DNA of 64,000 bases from Yinghuangia seranimata (GCF_029953285.1 NZ_JASAOI010000026.1:1-64000); one strand, 5' to 3'. Positions 10,661 to 19,490 are shown, counted from the stretch's first letter. The notes: generated from the letters alone by a model not told the origin. Made by a program: numbers and translations.

Positions 10661-11968
10661 GTGCGTTCTGTCCGGGGTGCCGCCGTCCTCGTGGTCGTGG
10701 CGGTGTTGGCCGCCATAGGCTTCGTCGTCTTCGCCAAGGACGGCGGCAAGGATTCCAACGCCTCGCCGACGAAGCACTCCGGCCCGGCGCCGGACCCGAG
10801 TTCCTCCTCCGCGAGCGGCGGTCCGCGCAAGGAAGTCCCGATCGGCGACGGCTCCACCGCCGACACCGGCCCGCAGCCCAACCAGCCGAAGACCGAGAAG
10901 CTCAAGCCGGGCGAGAAGCCCCCGCAGTTCGTGGTCTTCTCCTGGGACGGCGCCGCGGAGATGGACGGCGTGAACCTCGTCACCCGCTTCCGCAAGGTCG
11001 CGCGCGAGAGCAACGCGTACATGACGCTCTTCCTGTCCGGCATCTACGTGCTGCCGGAGTCGAAGAAGGCGCTGTACCAGGGCCCGCAGCACGGCGTCGG
11101 CGCGAGCGACATCGAGTTCCTCTACGACAAGAACGAGAAGGCGACGATCAAGGCGATCCGCGACGCCTGGCTCGAGGGCGACGAGGTCGGCACGCACTTC
11201 AACGGCCACTTCTGCGGCGCCAAGGGCGGCGACCACTGGTCGGTCGACGAGTGGAAGAAGGAGATCGACCAGGTCTACTCGTTCGTGCAGAACTGGCGGA
11301 CCAACTCCGGCTGGACCGACGTCCCGTCGCTGCCCTTCGACTACAAGAAGGAGCTCATCGGCGGCCGCGCCCCGTGCCTGGAGGGCCAGAAGACCCTGAT
11401 CCCCGCCGCCAAGCAGTACGGATGGCGCTACGACGCCAGCTCCAAGGGCGGCAACCAGGTCTGGCCGAAGAAGATCGACGGCCTGTGGGACCTGCCGCTG
11501 CAGTCGCTGCCGTGGCCGGGCAGCCCCACCAAGACGCAGCTGTCGATGGACTACAACATCATGGCTGAGCAGACCAACGCCAAGAAGGACGCGCCCAAGG
11601 AGCAGTGGGACGCGCTGCGCAAGCAGGCCACCGACTTCTACCTCGGCGGCTTCAACCGCGCCTACACCACCAACCGCGCCCCGCTGTTCATCGGCAACCA
11701 CTTCGAGACGTGGAACGGCGGCGTCTACATGGACGCGGTCGAGAACACCATGCGCACGGTGTGCAAGAAGGACGGCGTGCGCTGCGTCTCCTTCCGGCAG
11801 TTCGTCGACTGGCTCGACGCGCAGGACCCCGCGGTCGTCGCGAAGCTGCAGGGCCTCGGCCTCGGTCAGACCCCCGCGGACTGGGGGACGGTCACCGGCG
11901 GTTCGGGCGCGCCCGTCCCGCCGGCCGGCTCCGCTCCGTACATCAACCCGCCGGCCCGCAAGGAGTAG
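10661..11968 (+). CDS. Membrane-anchored polysaccharide deacetylase-like protein
   Basis: A 435-residue protein with an N-terminal signal anchor (AAVLVVVAVLAAIGFVVF), a Ser/Pro-rich linker and a carbohydrate esterase 4-like (NodB) domain. Seen: FSWDGAAEMD in place of the usual TFDDG motif and HFNGHFCG giving the metal-binding H-x3-H. The active site is therefore related to but altered from standard peptidoglycan or chitin deacetylases. The substrate is probably cell-wall or extracellular glycan. GTG start with AGAGGTGAACT upstream. Monocistronic, ended by the hairpin at 11993-12021. Confidence 0.85.
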   Translation: MRSVRGAAVLVVVAVLAAIGFVVFAKDGGKDSNASPTKHSGPAPDPSSSSASGGPRKEVPIGDGSTADTGPQPNQPKTEKLKPGEKPPQFVVFSWDGAAEMDGVNLVTRFRKVARESNAYMTLFLSGIYVLPESKKALYQGPQHGVGASDIEFLYDKNEKATIKAIRDAWLEGDEVGTHFNGHFCGAKGGDHWSVDEWKKEIDQVYSFVQNWRTNSGWTDVPSLPFDYKKELIGGRAPCLEGQKTLIPAAKQYGWRYDASSKGGNQVWPKKIDGLWDLPLQSLPWPGSPTKTQLSMDYNIMAEQTNAKKDAPKEQWDALRKQATDFYLGGFNRAYTTNRAPLFIGNHFETWNGGVYMDAVENTMRTVCKKDGVRCVSFRQFVDWLDAQDPAVVAKLQGLGLGQTPADWGTVTGGSGAPVPPAGSAPYINPPARKE

Positions 11969-11992
11969 CCGGGCGTTGTCGCCGGACGAGTG

Positions 11993-12021
11993 AGGGCGGG
12001 CCCGCTTGGCGGGCCCGCCCT
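11993..12021 (+). terminator. Rho-independent-like terminator after the deacetylase gene
   Basis: A perfect 13-bp stem (AGGGCGGGCCCGC and complement) with a TTG loop, followed by TTCGC. It lies between two convergent genes, so it may serve both. Confidence 0.85.
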
Positions 12022-12043
12022 TTCGCATGCGTACCGGCTGTGG

Positions 12044-13027
12044 TCAGGTCCGGGACGCGAGGGCCTGCGGGCCGAGCGTGAACTCGGGGTCGACCTGCGT
12101 CGTCAGGTCGACGCCGGTGCGCGAGTTCGCCCAGCTGTGCGCGTTCTTGACGTGGAACTCGACCATCTGGTCGGTGTAGCGCCGCCAGTCGCGCGTCTCG
12201 TGCGTCGCGTCGACGGCCTCGCGCATGCGTTCCAGCGCGGCGTGGTTGTCGGGCTCCAGTGCCTCGAACTCCGGCGCGCGGCCCTTCTCGATGTCCCGCA
12301 CGAAGTCCGACTGCCCGGCCCAGGTCAGCAGGTCGGCGCCGACGTGTTCGCGCAGGAACGCCAGGTCGTCGGGGCCCTGCACCTTGTTGCCGACGACGGC
12401 GAGCTTGATGCCCCAGTCGCGCGCGTACTCGCGGTACTGGCGGTAGACGCTGACGCCCTTGCGGGTCGGCTCGGCGACCAGGAAGGTCACGTCGAAGCGG
12501 GTGAACAGGCCCGACGCGAAGGCGTCCGAGCCGGCCGTCATGTCGACGACGACGTACTCGCCGGCGCCGTCGACGAGGTGGTTGAGCAGCAGTTCGACCG
12601 CGCCGACCTTGGAGTGGTAGCAGGCGACGCCGAGGTCGCCCTCCTGGAACGGGCCGGTCGCCATGATCCGGATGCCGCTGCAGCAGCTGCCGACGGGGCG
12701 GCGGCACGCGTCGTAGATCGGGTTGTCCTCGTCGAGCGTCAGCAGCCGCGAGCCGCGCCCGGGCGGCGTGGTCTTCACCATCTCGTCGGCGGACGCGATG
12801 CGCGGGTTGTGGCTGCGCAGGTACTCCTTGATCAGCGGGAGGTGCCCGCCGAGCGGCGGGATCGCGGCCGCCCGTTCCTCGGTCAGGCCGAGCGCGACGC
12901 CGAGGTGCTGGTTGATGTCCGCGTCGATGGCCAGCACGGGCAGCCGCGCGGCGCCGAGGTGGCGGACGAACAGGGAGGAGAGGGTGGTCTTGCCGCTGCC
13001 GCCCTTGCCGACGAACGCGATCTTCAC
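12044..13027 (-). CDS. CooC/ParA-type P-loop ATPase (MinD superfamily)
   Basis: A 327-residue ATPase with a deviant Walker A, GKGGSGKTTLSS, directly after the start, then DADINQHLGVALGL and a CC pair in PVGSCCSGIRIM, as in CooC-like metal-cofactor maturation ATPases. VVDMTAGSDAFASGLFTRFD gives the switch II/Walker B region. The start is GTG at 13027 (GGAAGG about 9 nt before it), which puts the P-loop near residue 7 as is normal. The family drives nickel insertion or membrane recruitment; here no CO dehydrogenase is nearby, so the client is unknown. It is divergent from the Fic-like gene, and a Zur/Fur-type box lies about 55 bp upstream. Confidence 0.85.
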   Translation of the reverse strand: MKIAFVGKGGSGKTTLSSLFVRHLGAARLPVLAIDADINQHLGVALGLTEERAAAIPPLGGHLPLIKEYLRSHNPRIASADEMVKTTPPGRGSRLLTLDEDNPIYDACRRPVGSCCSGIRIMATGPFQEGDLGVACYHSKVGAVELLLNHLVDGAGEYVVVDMTAGSDAFASGLFTRFDVTFLVAEPTRKGVSVYRQYREYARDWGIKLAVVGNKVQGPDDLAFLREHVGADLLTWAGQSDFVRDIEKGRAPEFEALEPDNHAALERMREAVDATHETRDWRRYTDQMVEFHVKNAHSWANSRTGVDLTTQVDPEFTLGPQALASRT

Positions 13028-13081
13028 GATGGCTGCCCTTCCGAGCGGCGGGCGGTCACGGCCGTCCCGCCCTGTCGAGAT

Positions 13082-13096
13082 TGACAATCGTTTTCG
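13082..13096. promoter_or_regulatory. Zur/Fur-type box upstream of the CooC-like ATPase gene
   Basis: TGACAATCGTTTTCG matches the actinobacterial Zur consensus TGAAAATCATTTTCA at 12 of 15 positions and lies in the 234-bp divergent region, 55 bp upstream of the ATPase GTG. It would imply metal-responsive repression (inference). Confidence 0.35.
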
Positions 13097-13261
13097 ACAA
13101 GGATCATCGGTTGCGGTGCGTGCCCGCGTCAAGTCGGAGAGTGATGTTCCGGTGTCCCTCGGTCACCGGAACCGGCGTGCGGAGGCTTGCCGCGAGGTGC
13201 CCGCCGCACGGATCTCAGGGGGCGTGCGCGCGGCCCCACGCGGGCGCGTAAGGTCGGCCGG

Positions 13262-14095
13262 GTGAGCACCGGAACCGCACCCCACGACCCGTTCGCCGCC
13301 ATCGCGGCGCTGCCCGGCGTCCCCGAGGCGGTCGAGGACGCCCGCAAGGCCGTCGACGGCCTACTCGGCCACCGCACCATGCGCCGCCGCAGCCCCGAGA
13401 TCAGCGCCGAGTCCGCGCTGCGCGGGGCGCGTGCCAGCGCCGCGCTCGAAGGCGCCGACTGGTCGCTCGAAGAGGTCCGGCGACGCACCGACTACTCGCA
13501 CACCGACGATACCGAGGCGGGCATCGTCGGCGGCGCGCTGCGCGTGTCCGCCGAGTACGGGACGCTCGTCGACGTGTGGCGGCGCAGTCCCATCCAGGTG
13601 CTGGCGCGCCTCCACATGGTCGCGGCCGCCGACGCCGTCCCGGCCGACGAGCTCGGCCGGCCCCGGCTCGCCGGCGAATCCGTCGCGGTCCGCCCCGACC
13701 CCGGCCCGCTGCCTTCCGCCGACGAGGTCGCCGCGCGCCTCGACGGCCTCGCCCGGCTGCTGCTCGTCCCGAGCGACGCGCCCGCGATCGTCGTCGCGGC
13801 CATCGTGCACGGCGAGATCCTCGCGCTGCAGCCCTTCGTGTGGGGCAACGGCCTGGTGGCGCGGGCCGCGCAGCGGCTGGTGCTGATCGACCGCGGACTC
13901 GACCCCAAATCGGCGGTGGTGCCCGAGGTGGGACACCTCGACCAGGGGGCCGACGCCTACGAGAAGGCCCTGCGCGCCTACGTGTCCGGCACCGGCGACG
14001 GCGTCGCCGAATGGGTGCGGCACTGCGCGGAAGCCGTCACCCTCGGCGCGCGCGAAAGCGTCGCGGTGTGCGAGGCGGTCATGCGCGGCATGTGA
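13262..14095 (+). CDS. Degenerate Fic-family protein
   Basis: A 277-residue protein resembling Fic-domain proteins in length and in the motif region. The Fic core HPFx(D/E)GNGRxxR reads QPFVWGNGLVAR here (residues 190-201): the catalytic His is Gln and the phosphate-binding Arg of GNGR is Leu. AMP-transfer by the normal mechanism is unlikely. The N-terminal ALRGARASAALEGADWS resembles the Fic N-terminal ASSxIEG-type region. The start is GTG at 13262 (AAGGTCGG upstream), divergent from the ATPase gene. The role may be binding or regulatory. Confidence 0.75.
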   Translation: MSTGTAPHDPFAAIAALPGVPEAVEDARKAVDGLLGHRTMRRRSPEISAESALRGARASAALEGADWSLEEVRRRTDYSHTDDTEAGIVGGALRVSAEYGTLVDVWRRSPIQVLARLHMVAAADAVPADELGRPRLAGESVAVRPDPGPLPSADEVAARLDGLARLLLVPSDAPAIVVAAIVHGEILALQPFVWGNGLVARAAQRLVLIDRGLDPKSAVVPEVGHLDQGADAYEKALRAYVSGTGDGVAEWVRHCAEAVTLGARESVAVCEAVMRGM

Positions 14096-14119
14096 GCCGC
14101 GGCCGGTGCGGCCGGCGCA

Positions 14120-14158
14120 AAAATGGGCGGCGCCCACGGGGAGGACGCCGCCACTTTT
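14120..14158. terminator. Bidirectional terminator between convergent Fic-like and HAD genes
   Basis: An A-tract, a TGGGCGGCG/CGCCGCCA stem with one bulged G and a C-TTTT tail make a canonical two-way terminator 25 bp after the Fic-like stop. The rest of the gap to 14528 holds no open frame or repeat that I can support. Confidence 0.75.
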
Positions 14159-14528
14159 GGCACTTCCATCGGGGTACCAGTGCGTGCACCGTGTTGACGG
14201 CCGGCCCGGAACGAAGTCCGGAGGTCCGGCGCGTTCGGCCCCTACGAGGGTCGGTCGCGCGTGGGTTCCCGATGTCCGTGCTCGGTCCGTGTGGCCGTCT
14301 GCCTCGGTGGAGCTTTCACTCCCCCCGGAGGCGGTCCCGCGGGCCGTTGATCCCCTTTCTACTTGCTCGCCGAAGTCAGCGGAACCCCCCGCCCAAGATC
14401 TTTACCTTTCGGGTCGAAGGTGATGGATCGGGCACGGATCATGTCCGGACCGGACAACGAAACGCCGGGATTCGGCGGAACCCGCGCGGGACTTCCGCCG
14501 GACCCCGCCGACCTCGTGCGAGCGGTCC

Positions 14529-15359
14529 TCAGCGGCGCCGCTTCGCCGCGTACCAGACCAGCCCGGCCGCCGCCGCGCCCGCGGTGAGCGCCGTCGCGGC
14601 CAGCACCGAACGGGACGGCACCGGCAACGACGGGACCCGCTGGCGCAGTTGAACCGGCCGGTTGAACGTCAGCACCGGCCAGCCGCGCGCGACCGCCTCG
14701 CGCCGCAGACCCCGGTCCGGGTTCACCACGTACGGGTGGCCGACCTCCTCGAGCATCGGCAGGTCGGTGACCGAGTCGCTGTACGCGTACGAGCGCGACA
14801 GGTCGTACTTCTCGGCCTCGGCGAGCTCGCGCACCGCGGCGGCCTTGTTCTCCGCGTACGCGTAGAACTCGATCTCGCCCGAGTAGCGGCCGTCCTCGAC
14901 CACCATGCGGGTCGCCACGACGCGGTCGGCGCCGAGCATCTCGCCGATGGGCTCCACGACTTCGGCGCCGGACGAGCTGACGATCACCACGTCGCGGCCG
15001 GCCGCGTGGTGCTCCTCGATCAGCGACGCCGCCTCGTCGTAGATCAGCGGGTCGATCAGGTCGTGGAGGGTCTCGGCGACGATCTCGCGTACCTGCTGCA
15101 CGTCCCACCCGCGGCACAGCGCCGACAGGTACTCGCGCATCCGCTCCATCTGGTCGTGGTCCGCGCCGCCGACGAGAAACACGAACTGCGCGTAGGCGCT
15201 CTTGAGGACGGCGCGCCGGTTGATCAGGCCGCCCTGATAGAAGGATCTGCTGAACGCCAGGGCGCTCGACTTGGCGATGATGGTCTTGTCGAGATCGAAG
15301 AACGCTGCGGTCCGCTTCGGTACGTGGTTTTCCACGTTGTCGAGGATAGGCCCCACCAT
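14529..15359 (-). CDS. HAD-IB family phosphatase with C-terminal membrane anchor
   Basis: A 276-residue SerB-like haloacid dehalogenase-fold hydrolase. Motif I FFDLDKTI (nucleophile Asp), motif II around VSSSGAEVV, motif IV AYSDSVTDLPML. A C-terminal hydrophobic helix (AATALTAGAAAAGLVWYAAKRRR region) suggests tail anchoring to the membrane. The cap region (SFYQGGLINRRAVLKSAYAQFVF) is typical of the actinobacterial subfamily. The substrate is unknown, possibly a phosphoserine-like or lipid phosphate. ATG at 15359 was chosen because it gives the usual short N-terminus; the RBS is weak. Confidence 0.88.
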   Translation of the reverse strand: MVGPILDNVENHVPKRTAAFFDLDKTIIAKSSALAFSRSFYQGGLINRRAVLKSAYAQFVFLVGGADHDQMERMREYLSALCRGWDVQQVREIVAETLHDLIDPLIYDEAASLIEEHHAAGRDVVIVSSSGAEVVEPIGEMLGADRVVATRMVVEDGRYSGEIEFYAYAENKAAAVRELAEAEKYDLSRSYAYSDSVTDLPMLEEVGHPYVVNPDRGLRREAVARGWPVLTFNRPVQLRQRVPSLPVPSRSVLAATALTAGAAAAGLVWYAAKRRR

Positions 15360-15482
15360 TCGGCGTAAACTCAGGCATGCGGGTTTGCCCGAGAAGCCTC
15401 TCGGGTACATCCTGGAAGCCACGGATCGTTCTGCGACCGTGCTAACCCGGTCCGGCTCCTCCCCCCCCGAGTCGGCCGTGGA

Positions 15483-15517
15483 GACGACCCCCGCTCTCCC
15501 CCCCGGCGGGGGTCGTC
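15483..15517. terminator. Terminator-like hairpin upstream of the HAD gene
   Basis: A perfect 12-bp stem (GACGACCCCCGC and complement) with an 11-nt C-rich loop, 125 bp upstream of the HAD start. Its direction is unclear; it could be an attenuator in the HAD leader. Confidence 0.45.
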
Positions 15518-16161
15518 GCTTGTCCGCGTGGCTTTCCGGCAGGGAGTACGTACCCAGCGCCGCGACCTGCGATGCCTCGTTCCGCTTACGGGCTCCGGGC
15601 GGCCTGTGGCCGGTCTTACGGGGGTGGTTCGCGGTTCGTCGGGGATTTCCGGTTTCCCGGGGGAAGCGACAAGTTCCGGCGCGTTCTGACGAGTTCCGGC
15701 AGCTTCCGGCAACTTCCTTCGGTTTTCCCTGAGTTGGCCGCGGACTTGGCTGCGCGGTCGGTGGTGTCGGATGTCCGGTTCGCACTGTGGCCGGGTGTAG
15801 GCGCTTGTGTACGGGGGGTTCTGCGATTTTCGTCACTCCGCGCTCGCATAACCACTCGATCGCTTCGTCCTCATCGCTCGTTCGGGTGATTTCGGTATCC
15901 ACAGGAGTCGCGTTATCCACAACTTTGCGGCGGAGAACCCGGGTTGGCCGCGGACCCCGGTCGCGGTGGGGCATGGTTGATCCGACCCCTTCGGGAGGCC
16001 GCAGAGACCCGGCTCCGAGCACTCGGACCGGAACCATGTGGCCATTGACGATGTGAACGCGCGCGGCGGCCCCGGCCCCGCGACTTGCCCGACCTCCCGA
16101 GCACATCCAGGCCCGCCCGCGCCCCGCGCGCCGGCCGGTCCGCCCGCAGGGAGGAACCGCC
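15518..16161. other. Gene-poor spacer with two DnaA-box-like 9-mers
   Basis: About 640 bp with no convincing gene. Bases 15640-15735 contain repeated TTCCGG words. GTATCCACA (15895-15903) and a perfect TTATCCACA (15913-15921) are 18 bp apart in the same direction. A short protein-like minus-strand stretch (about 15820-15915, DTEITRTSDEDEAIEWL) lacks an RBS and third-position bias. The rest is probably the upstream region of the tad locus. Confidence 0.4.
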
Positions 16162-17277
16162 ATGTCTCCGCCGCCCTCGCCGCCGTCCTTCCCCAGGACG
16201 CCCCGGCCGCCGGGCCCGCCCCGCCCGCTGCTGGTCACCGCCGACGCGCACATGCTCGACGCACTGCTGCGGCTGTGCGCCGCCACCGGCATCGAGCCCG
16301 AGGTGTACGTCGAGGCGGGCGCCGCCCGCGCGGCGTGGACCGCCAGCCCGCTCGTGATCGTCGGCGACGACGTGGCGGACGACGCGGTGCGCTGCGGCCT
16401 CCCGCGCCGCGACGACCTGGTGCTGCTCGGCTCCGACCTCGACGACGCCGAGGTGTGGCGGCGTGCCGTCGCCGTCGGCGCCGACCACGTGGTCTTCCTG
16501 CCCGACGCGGAGACCTGGCTGATCGACCGGCTGGCCGACGTCGCGGACGGGGCCTCGGCGACCGCCCTGTCCGTCGCCGTGATCGGCGGCCGCGGCGGCG
16601 CCGGCGCGAGCACCCTCGCCGGCGCCCTGGCCGTCGGCGCCGCACGCCGCGGCCGGAACACCGCGCTGGTGGACGCCGACCGGTTCGGCGGCGGCATCGA
16701 CATCCTGCTCGGCGGCGAGACCGAGACCGGCCTGCGCTGGCCCGACCTGACCGGCGCCCGAGGCCGCGTCGACGGCGGCGCCCTGTCCGCCGCCCTGCCC
16801 CGCCTGCACGGCCTCACCGTCCTGTCCTGGGACCGGGGTTCACCCGCCGACGTGTCGCAGGACGCGGTCCGCGCCATCGTCGGCGCCATCCGCCGCCGGC
16901 ACGAGGTCGTCGTGGTCGACATGCCCCGCCGCCCCGACCCCGCCGCCGAAGAGGCCCTGGCCCAATGCGGCACCGCCCTCGTCGTCATCCCCGCCGAACT
17001 CCGAGCGATCGCCGCCACGGCGCAGATCGTCGCCCTCTTCCGCCCCACCGTCCGCGACCTGCGCGCCGTGGTCCGCGGCCCATGGCCCCTGGGCCTGACC
17101 TCCACAGAGATCGCCGCCAACGTAGGACTCCCCCTGGCCGGCGAACTCAAGCCCGAACCAGGCCTCGTCGACTCCACCGACCGCGGCAAACCCCCAGGCG
17201 ACCGCCCCAAAGGTCCCCTAGCCCGCTTCTGCCGCGCGTATTGGGACGAGGCCACACCCGAGACGGCAGCGGCATGA
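16162..17277 (+). CDS. CpaE/Ssd-like septum-site/pilus ATPase homologue
   Basis: A 371-residue protein of the actinobacterial CpaE-like family (TIGR03815, helicase/secretion neighbourhood). A response-regulator-like N-terminal half is followed by a MinD/ParA-like domain with a deviant P-loop, GGRGGAGASTLAGALAVGAA, and VVVVDMPRRPD. The deviant P-loop lacks the Lys of GKT, as is common in Ssd/CpaE proteins. It probably localises the Tad secretion apparatus or influences septation. ATG with AGGGAGGAACCGCC upstream. First gene of the tad locus; the next gene starts 815 bp later, which is unusually far. Confidence 0.88.
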   Translation: MSPPPSPPSFPRTPRPPGPPRPLLVTADAHMLDALLRLCAATGIEPEVYVEAGAARAAWTASPLVIVGDDVADDAVRCGLPRRDDLVLLGSDLDDAEVWRRAVAVGADHVVFLPDAETWLIDRLADVADGASATALSVAVIGGRGGAGASTLAGALAVGAARRGRNTALVDADRFGGGIDILLGGETETGLRWPDLTGARGRVDGGALSAALPRLHGLTVLSWDRGSPADVSQDAVRAIVGAIRRRHEVVVVDMPRRPDPAAEEALAQCGTALVVIPAELRAIAATAQIVALFRPTVRDLRAVVRGPWPLGLTSTEIAANVGLPLAGELKPEPGLVDSTDRGKPPGDRPKGPLARFCRAYWDEATPETAAA

Positions 17278-17866
17278 GGGGCGGGCGTGTGACGGGCCGA
17301 CGTGTGCGGCGCCGTTGCCACCTTGGCGCGGAGCGGGCGCGACCGGCCCGTGCCCGACGCCGAGCCGGAAGCGCCGAGCGCTGTGACCAGGCCGTCAGAC
17401 ACGGCGGCCGATCCGGCCCGCGTGCGAGCCGGCGCATGCTGCCGCGGCCTGGATACGGCCGCCACGGGACGGGCTGGTGGGTGCGGGCCTGTTCCCGCGT
17501 CGGCGCGGAGCGGGCGCGTCTGGCCGACCGGTCCTGCCCGCACATGGCCCACCCGGTGCCACCCCTGTACGGCGGCTGCCGCGCGACGAACTGTCGGGTG
17601 CGGCGTTGCTGCAACGCGGGCGGGGAACGAGTGCGACGGCCTGGTCGATCACGCCGGCGTGCGGTCCGTCCTTTGCCTCTGCCGCCGTTCCAGCGGGCGG
17701 CGTTCGCGCCCTAGGGCGCCCTGCGTGCCTCCCCGCCGACCGACCTTCCCCACCGATGACCTTCCGCGGTACGGGCCTTCCGCGTCGCTGACCTTCCAGG
17801 GATTCCCCGGCCCGTCCGTCGGCCGGTCCTGCGGCCGCCCGCGCGCCCGCCTGTCTCTTCCGGATT
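17278..17866. other. Degenerate spacer between the cpaE-like gene and tadA
   Basis: No gene supported. GGCGCGGAGCGGGCGCG occurs at 17325-17341 and 17502-17518, 177 bp apart, with weaker similarity around both. The spacing is close to the 182-bp offset of the tadA-start duplication that follows, suggesting decayed tandem copies of a roughly 180-bp unit. Confidence 0.45.
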
Positions 17867-18188
17867 CGTCACCTCGTCCTGCACCCGACCGCCGTTCAGG
17901 AGCCCCACCCATGAGCACCACGTCGCGACTTCGCCCTGCCGTCCACGCCCCGACGTCCACCCGGCGTCGTCGTCATGTGCCCCGCTCCAGCCTCAGGCGC
18001 CCATCCGGCCCCGCAGGCCTCGATGAGCCTCCACACCAGTCGACCTGACGTCACCTCGTCCCGCACTCGATCGTCGTTCAGGAGCCCCACCCATGAGCAC
18101 CACATCGCGACTTCGCCCCGCCGTCCCCGTCCCGGGCGTCTACCCGGCCGCGCCGTCACTCGCTCCGCTCCCGCCTCAGGCGCCCATC
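17867..18188 (+). repeat. Imperfect direct duplication of the tadA translation-start region
   Basis: Copy 1 (17867-18005) and copy 2 (18049-18188) share the same leader, AGGAG ribosome site, ATG and first codons (MSTTSRLRPAV) with an offset of 182-183 bp. Both end in CCTCAGGCGCCCATC. They have diverged by substitutions and a small indel. Only copy 2 leads into the full tadA frame. Confidence 0.85.
17911..18048 (+). pseudogene. Truncated duplicate of the tadA 5' end
   Basis: The first copy of the duplicated tadA start has its own AGGAG site and ATG and would encode 45 residues (MSTTSRLRPAVHAPTS...) before a TGA. It could act as a decoy upstream reading frame affecting tadA translation. Confidence 0.6.
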
Positions 18189-19490
18189 GCGCCTCCGCGG
18201 CCGGCGGCACCACCGCCGGTGCCGCCGGCCCCGGCGCCCACTCCGGCGCCTGCCCAGCCGCCCGCGCGGCCTCCGGGGCGACCTCCCGTCGCACCACCCG
18301 CGGGCACTGATCAACAGTCGGGCGAGCCGCAGCTCGATCCACAGCTTGTGGAAGACGTACGGGCACGGCTTGCCGCCGACGGGAGCGAACCGACGCACGC
18401 CGCGGTCGCCGAGGCGGTCAGGGCTGCCGGACGAGTACTTGGCGACGCCGCAGTGCTCGCCGTATTACGCGCGCTCCGTTCGGAGATCGTCGGCGCCGGT
18501 CCGCTCGACCCCCTGCTCGCCGACCCTGAGACGACCGACGTCCTGGTCAACGCGTTCGACGAGGTCTGGGTCGATCGAGGCGCGGGCCCACAGCGCGCAC
18601 CGGTGACGTTCCCGGACGACGCCGCAGTGCGTCGGCTCGCCCAACGGCTCGCGAACACCGCCGGCCGCCGCCTCGACGACGCGTCGCCGTACGTCGACGC
18701 GCGGCTGCCCGACGGGACACGCCTGCACGCCGTCCTCAAACCGATCGCCGTGCGCGGCACCTGTCTGTCACTACGCGTTCCGCGCCGGACCGCGATGGGC
18801 CTGCCCGACCTCGTACGCGCCGGGGCGCTCGCCCCCACCTGTGCGGACCTGCTGCGCGCCGTCGTGGCGGCCAGGGTGGCGTTCCTGGTCTCCGGTGGCG
18901 CCGGGACCGGCAAGACCACACTGCTGGGCGCCCTGCTCAGTACCGCGCATCCCGCCGAACGCCTCGTCCTCATCGAGGACTCCGCCGAGCTCAACCCTCG
19001 GCACGCACACGTCGTGCGGCTCGAGTCGCGTCCGCCCAACATCGAGGGCGCGGGGGAGGTGACACTGCGGGACCTCGTCCGCCAGGCGCTGCGGATGCGC
19101 CCGGACCGGATCGTCGTGGGCGAGGTCCGCGGGGCCGAAGTCACCGAACTGCTGGCAGCGTTGAACACGGGCGCGGAAGGCGGCTGCGGCACGGTGCACG
19201 CGAACTCGGCCGAGGACGTCCCAGCCCGTCTCGAGGCGCTGGCGGCCACAGCAGGGCTGACCCGGGACGCGCTGCACAGCCAACTCGCGGCCGCGCTCGA
19301 CGTCGTGGTGCACCTCGTGCGCGACCGCGACGGCCTGCGCCGGATCGCCGAGATCCACGTCCTCGACCGCGACCCGACCGGCCGGGTCCGACCCGTCCCC
19401 GCACTGATCATGGAACGTTCCACCTCACCCCGCCCGGGCCCCGGCTACGCCCGCCTGTGTGCGCTGCTGACGGGCTGGTGGCGCCCATGA
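18093..19490 (+). CDS. tadA: TadA/CpaF-type secretion ATPase
   Basis: A 465-residue cytoplasmic motor ATPase for the Tad/Flp pilus or secretion system (TIGR03819-type). A Pro/Ala-rich N-terminus (about 1-75) precedes the CpaF N-domain. Walker A GGAGTGKTT at about 268-276, Walker B RPDRIVVGEVRG at 336-346, His box GTVHANS at 366-372. ATG at 18093 with AGGAG 9 nt upstream. Leu125 is encoded by TTA (18465-18467), the rare codon read by bldA tRNA in streptomycetes, which would tie translation to development. It is preceded by a decayed copy of its own start and followed by an 899-bp spacer instead of tadB. Confidence 0.93.
   Translation: MSTTSRLRPAVPVPGVYPAAPSLAPLPPQAPIAPPRPAAPPPVPPAPAPTPAPAQPPARPPGRPPVAPPAGTDQQSGEPQLDPQLVEDVRARLAADGSEPTHAAVAEAVRAAGRVLGDAAVLAVLRALRSEIVGAGPLDPLLADPETTDVLVNAFDEVWVDRGAGPQRAPVTFPDDAAVRRLAQRLANTAGRRLDDASPYVDARLPDGTRLHAVLKPIAVRGTCLSLRVPRRTAMGLPDLVRAGALAPTCADLLRAVVAARVAFLVSGGAGTGKTTLLGALLSTAHPAERLVLIEDSAELNPRHAHVVRLESRPPNIEGAGEVTLRDLVRQALRMRPDRIVVGEVRGAEVTELLAALNTGAEGGCGTVHANSAEDVPARLEALAATAGLTRDALHSQLAAALDVVVHLVRDRDGLRRIAEIHVLDRDPTGRVRPVPALIMERSTSPRPGPGYARLCALLTGWWRP

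Noticed and set aside
14529-17552. A 1007-codon minus-strand open frame running from upstream of the HAD gene across the cpaE-like gene
   Set aside because: Only the last 276 codons (HAD phosphatase) are coding. The rest is antisense to the cpaE-like gene or spacer, a normal effect of few stop codons in GC-rich DNA.
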